DNA from: Gaeumannomyces sp. JS-464
Taxonomy: Eukaryota; Ascomycota; Sordariomycetes; Magnaporthales; Magnaporthaceae
DNA: 64,000 nucleotides
Reading direction: 5' to 3'
Assembly (NCBI GenBank): GCA_002197995.1
Contig: NGZR01000005.1
Coordinates: forward strand, 558,001-622,000
How positions within the stretch are numbered: position 1 is the stretch's first letter; each line of letters begins with the position of its first letter. The notes under the pieces are model-generated. The model had not been told where the DNA came from, did not search any database, and was given only the letters and a program-made list of their open reading frames with translations. The translations under genes were made by a program, and so were the position numbers. Positions 55,969-64,000 of the stretch are shown here, in pieces.

Positions 55969-56666
55969 CAGTTTTACGGCCAAGGGCTCGCGAACAGAAT
56001 TAGATGACGCTTGGTGAGCTGGAGGATGCTGCTTGAACGCGAACGCCGGAAAAAAAAAAAGAAAAAAAAAAAGTGGACGAGTGGTGCAAATGAAGAAAAC
56101 CATAGCCTGCCCACGCTAAGGAGGCCTCGGCTCGCACAACATCATGCATCCGCCCATCCACCAGCGCCCCCGTAGCATTTACAGTGGAACATGCGGCTGG
56201 GGTTGGCAAGCGAGTCGCACATGAAAGGCAGCTGCTCGGGCAATTACATGCACTCCATCAGCCTAGCCAAGTTCGTATTCCGGCAGATGGGGAGAAAAAA
56301 AATTCAAAAAAAAAATTCAAAAAATAATAATAATAATAAAGAAAATTAGGACACGCGAAAGGACTTGGAACGAATTAAGGCGACAGGGACGCCATCTTGT
56401 CGTCGTGAGCTACCAGCAATGGAGGCCTCGGGCTGGTGGGGGCGGCTGCGAGTGCGTGTGGCAGGGCGAACGTTCCACTGCATATGCATGTTGGTCCGCG
56501 AAAAAAAAAAAAAAACGGCCCAGTCCGAGTGCCAGGGTATGATAATGGATGCCCAGTGGTGCTGTGCATTTTCGCCATTTAAAACGATTTCTATCGCCAC
56601 CCTGGCTCATTCGGAAACGGACGAGTTCCCCAGCGCTCCGCACCCGCCCTGCTCTGGCATATCAGC
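55969..56666. promoter_or_regulatory. Divergent intergenic region with A-tracts
   Basis: 698 bp between two start codons pointing away from each other. It holds several A-runs (56050-56072, 56295-56338 with AAT repeats, 56500-56515) and probably both promoters. No gene is seen. Confidence 0.45.
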
Positions 56667-59600
56667 ATGGCGAACAGGGTGGAAACCGCGCCCGAGGGAC
56701 GGCAGCAGCCGTGGTGGTGGGATTCAGACTCGTACAACGATGGGCCACGGCAATCCGGACATCTGGTACCAAATGGCCCTCCTGGCAATGGCGGGCCCTC
56801 TGGCGCTGGCAGACGACATTTCTATTCAGCGAGCGCCCCTCCAGATAACAACGCCAGACACCGTGCCACGCCGTCTCGGCCTCGCTCGCGGCAGCATCTT
56901 GATGACCCCGACTATTATTACGATTCGGCTGACGAGGAGGACTGGGAGTCTGACTTGTATTCGCGAAACTCATCCCGCAATGGCAAGCCCGGATTTTCCA
57001 CGCCGGAGCCTACGAGATTCCAATCCAGATGCGACCCCAGTAAGCAATGAAATCGGCGACTGCAAATCCCTCCTGATTCGAATGGACGCCTGGCAAGACA
57101 GGTGCTGACAAAGTCGAAAAGACGAACCAACGGATGTGACGGTCAATCTCGAGCTTCCCATCACCGCGAATACTGACAGCGAGTTGGACACCTTCGAGCG
57201 CCTGAGGCGTATCGGCGACATGAGAGCAGCGCGCGAGTTTTTCCACCACAACCTCGAGATTTACATGCCCAACGACCTATACGTCTTCGTCAAGTACGCG
57301 GAGATGTTACTGGACATGGGAGATTACAAAGCTGTTGTCGCGCTCCCGCAGCACAAGGATGTTGAAATCAATTTTCACGCAGCTCGCACTGGTAGCTTCT
57401 CTCATCCAACAGTATTTGCCCAACTTCGAGTGGCCAGTAGCTAACCATACCTCCAGGCTTGCCCGAGTATTCGGCCCGCGCTCTCCTTAGCTGGCGCTGG
57501 AGACTCATCAGGGGTTTGGCAAGAAGTTTCACCGATGAGAGAAGCAGTGCAGACCAAGAAGCGCTTGAGGCAATGGACTACTTTCAGTTTGGCCCAACTC
57601 TGGGACATCTCGAGGTAATTACTTGAGCCCCGTCCTCACTGTCACCTTCGTTACCCCGATCGAAAGAGCGGGAGGCCACTGGCACCCAAAGGGGGAGATG
57701 TTGGCTAATGTGAGAACGAGAACATGACACAGCTCCAAGTGGCGGTGTTGGTCTTTCGAATCTTACAGTCACGCAACCAGCGGCTTCGCCTCTTCTGGCG
57801 TCCCTCTGATCCCTTTTGGTTCAAGATCCGGGACTGGATCAAGTGGGATGGCATCATGGAAAGCCTGGTGGATGAGGGCCGCCCGTGGGATCTTTGCGAT
57901 TTCGTCGCGGCGACGGACTCACTTGTGGAATACATAATATGGCTCGGGTCGACAGGTCTTCGGGCCTTTGATCCCGGCTCTCTGGATACCCGCCCACAGA
58001 GCTCCGAGGCTGCCATTCTCGCAAGTCTGAATCTGGTGGTGGAATCAAGTCTTCACGAGCCACTCACACTAAACAGCGTCCAGAGCGCGTCAAGGAAAAA
58101 TCGGCCTTTGGCGGCCTCTCTAGCTCGACGCGTCATGAGCGATTACCCTCACGCTATGAGGAGTCGAGCTTATCTGCGATGGCTTCTTTTTGAGGCAGCA
58201 GCTGAAGGCTGTGAGACCGACAAGGAAGCCAGGAGGCAGCCCTCGGCTGCCCCACTCCGCCTGGCTTACTGGAACAATCCAGGGAGGATTCTTCTTCGTG
58301 GATCAGAATGGATCTCGCTTCCAGTCTATTCTCCTGTTGGAACAGAAGTCCCACTCTGGGAGCCCTTGCCGATACCGCCAGCAGGGAACGGGGCCGTCCT
58401 TTTGGCCCTGGAGATGGCCAGGGAGATGGACGACATCCCAACCCAGATTCTCGCTTACAAGCTGCTTGCGCTACGAGACCCGGACCCCAGCCTGATGCTA
58501 TGGTCAATTATAGACCTTCAGTCAAAGCAGGGGGATTGGTATGAACAGCTAGAGACGCTGGCTTGCCGGTACATCGGCTGCAACGACAAAGACTCAAGGA
58601 GGAAGCTCCTCGACCAGTTGACGGCACTTCAAGAGCGGGCGGGCACCACAACAGACATCGACTCGGAGCTATTCCACGCTGTCAACGCAATAGCGTCGTC
58701 GCTCTCGACGGCCTTGGGCGTCCGCAACAAGCCTACACCCTGGAACCCACCGCTACAGGAGCCCGACTTTACTCGGCCGTTTGAAGCGGGGCGGGCACCA
58801 CCGAAACCCGCGGGCAACGATCGCAGCGGATCTCGGCCCCCGCCTACTCCTCCCCTTCGGGAGCCGCACGAGAACGGCCACAAAGTACAAGGGCGACCCA
58901 GCGCGGGAGGGGGGCCGCCGAGCGCGCCCACGCCTCCCCAAGACGAAGAGGCGGCCGATGACACCAGAGAAGAGGCTGAGAATGCGTGGGATGTCGTCAA
59001 GTCGGATCGGCGGCGATCGGATCCGAGCGGACGCGGCGGGAAAGATCCAGAAGCGCCACCAACTGCTCGCAACAGAGCGCAGCACTCGCCGACTCTATCG
59101 TCATCAGGCCTGTCGAGCGCATCTGTCACCTTAAGGACTGATCGAAGAAATGCCACACGTGAGCGGTCGACCTCAACCCCACAAGTCAAGGTGCATGGTC
59201 CACAGAACAAAGGCACTGGGGCGGCAGCTGCGACGGGACAGGGCGATGAAGGGCAAGCTCGGCCGGGGGAGAGCAGCAATGTGCACAAGGCCGCAGGGAC
59301 TGCGGCCGCTCAAGGTCTGGCGGATCAACTTCGGAACCGGGTTGATTTCTTATCGCCCCGGGTTTGGGGAAACCAACGGCCATCGCGCCCGTCATCAACA
59401 AAAGGTCAAAGCCCGACGAGCACCTACGGCAGGAGGGACGGGATCAGCGCAAAGGGAAAAGCTGCAGTGAATGACATCGAGGATGGAGGTGTGGGCGATA
59501 CGGCAAGGCTAGACTCTTTGGAGATCATTGATATGGAAGAGGAAGAGGCCGCAAGGAAGATTGCTGACGCAGAGAGGGAAGCAGAGAGGGAAGCAAAGAG

Positions 59601-59766
59601 GAAAGCAGAAGAAAGCAGGTACAAAAACAGACAGGTCAGCGCGGTTGTAAAGTACCAACCGCCACAAGTTTCTGACGAGAGGCTGTCCCAGCGATCTGTT
59701 TCTGACAGAGAGCGGCCCCGACGATCAGTGTCAGGATCAAGTGATGGGACTGATCTTCAGGACTAG
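56667..59766 (+). CDS. Large uncharacterised fungal protein (four exons, one frame slip)
   Basis: Exons 56667-57039, 57102-57391, 57457-57614 and 57733-59766; introns of 62, 65 and 118 bp with GTAAGC, GTAGCT and GTAATT donors. Start ATG 56667 (CAGCATGG). The phases agree only if one A is restored at 57117-57120 (GTCGAAAAGAC read as GTCGAAAAAGAC), giving KVEKDEPTDVTVNLELPITANTDSELDTFERLRRIGD. About 951 residues. The N-terminus is disordered. A central helical repeat-like part (FERLRRIGDMRAAREFFHHNL, YVFVKYAEMLLDMGDYKA, LPEYSARALLSWRWRLIRGLA) suggests an alpha-solenoid. The C-terminal 300 residues are Pro/Ser/Arg-rich with a coiled, charged stretch (EEEEAARKIADAEREAEREAKRKAEE). No family recognised. 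Confidence 0.72.
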
Positions 59767-60056
59767 AGATGTTAGGGAGTACTGAGAAATGAATTTCCAG
59801 ACGCGCTCAGAGAAGCACTTATCGAAGAAACTAGTTTCATTTGCCTGATGTGCACGATGCGGTTGCGGTTCAAGGAGAGTCTCGATTTTGTGAGGTTGAG
59901 CAGCGGCATCAGCCTCAGCTGTCGATGATAACTTGGAGTTAATTATTATCAAGACTAAACACAACTCTTTTGCCTTTTCCAAAGCACTGTTTGAACCACC
60001 GTCACCGCTCGAGCACAGTTCAGCCGGCCCAAGTCCTCGCCCGCTGGAGGAGCCAG

Positions 60057-60999
60057 CTATGGCTGGCATCGACGCCATTTGTACGTAATGGTCTGCGAGA
60101 CCTCCACCTCCGGCCGGCCCATCACCTCAAGCGGGCCAAAGTATGCCAGGGCCGTAGCGTTGCTGCTCGCGGCCTGGGCGCGAAAGTTGAGGTTCAGAAT
60201 CCCAACGGAGCCGCCATCCTTGGTGACGCACGGCGACCAGACCTCGTGGCGGACGCCCGTGTCGACAAACTTGGCGAGCCGTCTCCCGTCGGGATTTGAG
60301 ATGGTGGTTTGGGTGGAATCCTAGGGGAACGAACAACGTGCGGTGGTTAGCAAGGGAAGGGTCATCCAATACTCAATGCCGCGCCAGAGACCTGCGAGGG
60401 AACATTGCGGCGCAACTCACAGTAGTGGCAGCGTCCTGGCTCCAGTAGCTAGTGACGAAGAAGTTGACGCGCGTGTCGGCGCTGTCGAGCACCGAGAAGC
60501 CGCGGTACCCGATCAGGTCCGGGCTGACCTGCCAGCCCTTCTCGCCATCGCCGATGCTCAGGTGCGCCTGGCAGTTGATGGTGCGCTTCCGCGGGTCGAA
60601 GTCGGAGCCGCGATTGACGGCCGTGAAGTTGGGCACCGTGAGCTGCAGACCCGCGCTCAGGTCGCCTGTGAACTGAACGCGCGTCCCTTGGGGACAGCCG
60701 TTGCCCGAGAAGCTGACGGATGTGAGGTTGGCGCTCGGCGTGTGCGGTGCGGTGGTGGGTGTGGCCGTGGGGACCGCTGAGGCGGTGGTGGGCGCCGCAA
60801 CGCCGTCTGTAGGCTTCATAGATGTGGTGCTTGCGGAGGAGGGCACGCCTATGGGCTCAAGCATGCTGGTGGGAAGACCTGTCGGCGCGCTCATCTCGAT
60901 AGACGCGGTGGGAGTCGCGGTGTTCTGGTCGACGAGATCTTGGGCTGCGCCGGCCGCCGCAACGGCCAGGAGGCAGGCGAGCTTGGAGAAGGAGCCCAT
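60057..60999 (-). CDS. Secreted DUF4360-like protein
   Basis: Exon 1 60421-60999 and exon 2 60057-60320; 100-bp intron (GTGAGT...CCCTAG). 280 residues. A signal peptide is clear (MGSFSKLACLLAVAAAGAAQ). A Thr/Pro/Ser-rich linker (about 25-90) suits O-glycosylation. The DUF4360-type domain begins at LTSVSFSGNGCPQGTRV and contains DPRKRTINCQAHLSIGDGEKGWQV, DLIGYRGFSVLDSADTRVNFFVTSYW and, after splicing, VRHEVWSPC and the terminal VSQTITYKW. The four Cys positions fit the family's disulphides. Function of the family is unknown; it is extracellular. The frame is clean. Confidence 0.85.
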
Positions 61000-63827
61000 C
61001 TTGACGCGGGGAAGGGTGATCGAAACGAGCAAGACGAGGATGTTGAAGGCGATCACGTTAAGGATCCGCTGGATTGCGTCGCGTCTGCTTCTGGTAGCTA
61101 TTAGCAGGGGATAGAAGGCAGGATATTTGGCCACAAAGGCCCTGGGGACCTCATGTCGGAGGCGGCATCGACAAGCCATTTATGACGACAGCGAGGTGTT
61201 CCCAAAAAAAGAACACCAGGTGGCCAAAACCGGCTCCTCGGTTCAAGACGGCCCAGAGGACAAATTCTTGGGAGCTGAAGCTCCATCCAGTCCAGCGACG
61301 ACCCTGGTTGCTATATTAGCCGCGGCAGGAACAATTTGGACACATATTAGCTCACCATGCAGAGGCCACAACGTAGCCCAATTCGTCGCACGATGTAGCG
61401 ACTTGGCACGGAGGCGCGTCAATATCTCCCACATTGTACGCCCTTCCACTTCCATGGCCGGATCGTGACCGAACTTCCACGAGAGCCGGTCGGGCGCCGG
61501 GCGTGCCTATTTATAGCTGCCAAACGGCCTGTTAAGGGTCGCCAACGCTGCGATGGATGTGTAGCCCAATTGAGCCTCCCCGATGGAGGAGAAAGCTGGG
61601 GTTTGGTACCGAACAGCCACTGCCTGCATGCAACCAGCAATTCCTCGAGTATCATACGGCGCGTATACCGCCCTAGCTCCGGGCGCTGACGGCCGCACTC
61701 GTCCTTGTGGCACGCCATGGTGGCACGTTCGTTGGATGAGGAGCGTGCTAGCCCATGGTAGAGCCGCCGTGACCGCGGTGACGCTGGTGTTCCTGTCGGT
61801 GATACTGCCGGCTGCATGGAATCCGTTAGTATTGGTCCCAGGAAAGTAGTAGCCGCTAGGATACACTTCTTTCATCTCGCAAAGGCGCGCGTCTGGACCT
61901 GGACTTGGTGCTAGGGGCTTGGCTTTTAGGAGGTTGGGCAAATGTGTTGGCCGGAACTCGGCCGCCGAGATATCGCGCTCGGTACGCCGGAGCTTTCTAA
62001 CGGTCTACTCCTGCTTCCCTTGGCCGACGTACCGTGCAGTTGTGCTCCGCGGGATGGAGGCTGGTGCGGGAGAGTCCTCCGCGGGCAAGCTTGCTCGTTG
62101 TGCGAGGCTTTGGTCTTGGGCCCCTTCGATGGTTAGGGTTCTCGTACCTCGACAACTGGCCTCGGGGGTGGCCGAGGTGATGTTCCCAGTGCCTAGCTTG
62201 TGTGGTGCCCCTGCCCACCCTGCCAACGGCGTGTGTGACGCGGCCCTGGCGCCCAGCACTTGTTGTGGCAGAGTTTTCTTGGGCTCTAAATCTCGGGTGA
62301 CCCGATCGGAACCTGCTTAGGACACAAGTGGTTTTGCTATGAGTTAGCAGAGGATACGAGGTCGTCAATGGCGAGTGACAAGCTGGAGTCTGCTCGTTCT
62401 CTCACAGAGTGCCTCACTGGGAGTCTCCCGGATGCTTTGCTTGTGTTCGTAGCCTGTGCTCAGTTCGTCTTCCGCTCTTCAGTCTGCTAGACGTCCGGGC
62501 ACCGCCCACCAGTCTTCCGTGCCCAGCGGCGGTGTCGATGCAAAGCGCAAAGATGTGGTATTGCCATATATTTGTGAAGAGTCCTAGTAGGTGTCATAGT
62601 AAGAGCATCAGAACGCCCGGAGACCTTAGTCCGCTGGTGTTAGTTTAGTATGGCATAAAGAGTCTCAGTGTTCTTTTCAACACTGTCTCCCACCGCCACA
62701 GGAAGAACTGGACGGAACCCCATACCACACACACGTAAACTAGGAGATATTCGAGCCTGGAGACCTACATTTTCATCGAGGGAAAGCTCACTCTGGGCTT
62801 CAGCCGTCTCTAACTCTTCCAGACTAGTGCAGCGCCCGTGTCTGTCTCTATCCCACTGCTGCTCACCTACCGCATCATCTCGCTCCCTGTCCCCTCTGCC
62901 TCTCTCTGCCTCCTCCATCCCTGCCACCCCTCGCGCCTTCCTTCCCTGCAACACCCCCAACCAGCACGGCCCCCGGACCGCAGACCTGGCCACACCCTTG
63001 ACCGCAGGGCCCACCACTCTTTGATACGCGCGGCCTCTATCAGCTCCCCCTCCCATAATAACTGCAGATAACGGAGCTATTCATCCGGCAAGTCTTCCAT
63101 TGACTTCCATCCTTAAAGATAAGGGCAGGTCGTTGACCCACAAGTGCCCAGATCCCTGTCTCCCCCAGCCTATATCAAGCCCTCCTCCCCTCCCTTCCGG
63201 GGACCTGAACTCTTCCTCTCTTTCTTTCTTCTTCATCCTGGCGATCGTACCTCAACGTGCGGTTGTTGGCAGGCCTGTGGTGGGCGCCCGAAAAGGGCTG
63301 AGCACCTCAACGTGCTGGCAACGGTGGTCCCCGAAAAGGGCTGCGCACCTCAGCTTGCGGGCTTTAGTTCACTGGCATGCCTGTGTCTTATTCTCTGCTC
63401 TTTTCTTTACTTTTTTCTCTTCGGTTTAGGTACGCCACCATCATCCACTTCGCCGTCTGCCCTCCCATCTCCCATGTCGCCCATTGGTCTACCGGCCTGC
63501 GTTCCTCCATCCATACTCCAGGCCTTCGTGGTCTCACCGCTCCCTCTCCTCCATTTTCCACCATGCCAACAGCTCCTCTAGGCTTCTGCAACCCTTTGCA
63601 TCCATTGCCTTTCCTCTACTGGCGTCATCTGTGGCACTCACCTGCCAGATCTTCACTGTCCATCCACTCACTTCTTCCCCGCCACACTCCACTCCACAGT
63701 CATCACCTGCCATAACCTTTCCCAAACCGTATTCTTTCACCAAACCAGGAACACCGGCTGTCCCCGCCCACTCGAGCTATGCTGACGACACGGTATTAGG
63801 CTTGCGCGGTCAAGGCTACCACTGCCA
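61000..63827. other. Gene-free 2.8 kb, pyrimidine-rich toward its right end
   Basis: No gene is supported. 62780-63240 and 63420-63720 are strongly CT-rich, like long ascomycete 5' leaders or promoters. Imperfect repeats with the core CGAAAAGGGCTG(A/C)GCACCTCA lie at 63290 and 63332. Confidence 0.45.
63240..63362. repeat. Imperfect ~42-bp tandem units
   Basis: CCCGAAAAGGGCTGAGCACCTCAACGTG (from 63288) and CCCGAAAAGGGCTGCGCACCTCAGCTTG (from 63330) share most of 28 bp. A shorter third relative, CGTACCTCAACGTGCGG, lies at 63246. Confidence 0.7.
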
Positions 63828-64000
63828 ATGACCCCGAGATTTGACCGGATCCTGACGGATCACCCGGCGATTCCCCGCGCTGATCCGGCTGTGTTCACCG
63901 ATCATGGGGACACTCCAGAGCAGTGACTGGACAACCGCATCCCTGGAAACAAGAATGTCTACATTCGAGGTCTCCATCCTGCCCCAGACCTACGCGGAGC
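63828..64000 (+). pseudogene. Start of an RRM-like protein gene, partial, with in-frame TGA
   Basis: From ATG 63828 the frame reads MTPRFDRILTDHPAIPRADPAVFTDHGDTPEQ, then TGA at 63924-63926, then LDNRIPGNKNVYIRGLHPAPDL to the window edge. The NVYIRGL segment is a typical RNP2 strand of an RNA-recognition motif, as in MSSP/Scr1-like proteins of ascomycetes. The TGA could be CGA-to-TGA damage or a sequence error, or the first part could belong to an exon spliced elsewhere. Too little is present to decide. Confidence 0.45.

Noticed and set aside
57392..57456. Reading LVASLIQQYLPNFEWPVAN as exon sequence of the 56667 gene
   Set aside because: Tempting peptide, but a 65-bp GTAGCT...CTCCAG intron with a CTAAC branch site keeps the frame without any indel; the alternative needs an extra slip and a 20-nt intron.

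Overview
The window looks like nuclear DNA of a filamentous ascomycete (Pezizomycotina, probably a sordariomycete). The host genes are GC-rich, with short introns of 56-118 bp (GT..AG). A STAND/NLR-type gene, a DUF4360-like secreted protein and intron-bearing tRNAs are present. Most transposons are converted to AT-rich, stop-filled relics in the manner of RIP (repeat-induced point mutation, C-to-T). Genus cannot be fixed from the sequence alone.

Layout. (1) 1-8.7 kb: gene-poor. It holds a decayed Mutator-like element with long terminal inverted repeats and a target duplication (407-3368), a 576-bp PIF/Harbinger MITE (6539-7114) and unassigned DNA. (2) 8.7-10.2 kb: one uncharacterised gene carrying a CAG-to-TAG type stop and a one-base frame slip. 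(3) 10.4-34.1 kb: a dense transposon nest. Two 4-kb PIF/Harbinger copies face each other in inverted orientation (10406-14418 and 29874-34061). Between them lie a GC-rich, hardly RIPed LINE bounded by a 13-bp target duplication (14987-21209) and a pogo/Fot1-like element. The pogo element is split first by a chromodomain-bearing Gypsy LTR retrotransposon (21995-27904) and then by a second MITE (28542-29112). The right-hand Harbinger copy carries its own ~180-bp poly(A)-tailed, SINE-like insertion. (4) 34.2-40.5 kb: a C2H2-like gene and a large Goodbye-NACHT-TPR-zinc STAND gene, both broken by frame slips. (5) 41.0-41.2 kb: a tRNA-Glu/tRNA-Lys pair, both with introns and 5 nt apart, apparently one transcription unit. 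(6) 41.5-46.4 kb: a sugar/quinate-type MFS transporter divergent from a four-carbon acid sugar kinase (OtnK/DUF1537 family). (7) 49.1-52 kb: an AAA ATPase whose first residues closely match the histone H3 tail. (8) 53-61 kb: a GST, a membrane-anchored protein of unknown function, a large four-exon uncharacterised gene and a secreted DUF4360-like protein. (9) Right edge: the start of an RRM-like protein gene.

Two points colour the annotation. First, nearly every frame break that could be resolved is a single base missing from a homopolymer. This happens in host genes and in the LINE alike, while other genes are clean, so many apparent pseudogenes may be consensus errors. Second, the stops at 9096 and 34253 are not homopolymer events. 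They lie within about 1.3 kb of RIPed transposons and have the C-to-T form expected of RIP leakage.

The observation most worth pursuing is the histone-H3-like amino terminus of the AAA ATPase. Next are the probable dicistronic tRNA, the STAND gene beside the transposon nest, and the layered insertion history that can be read from target duplications.
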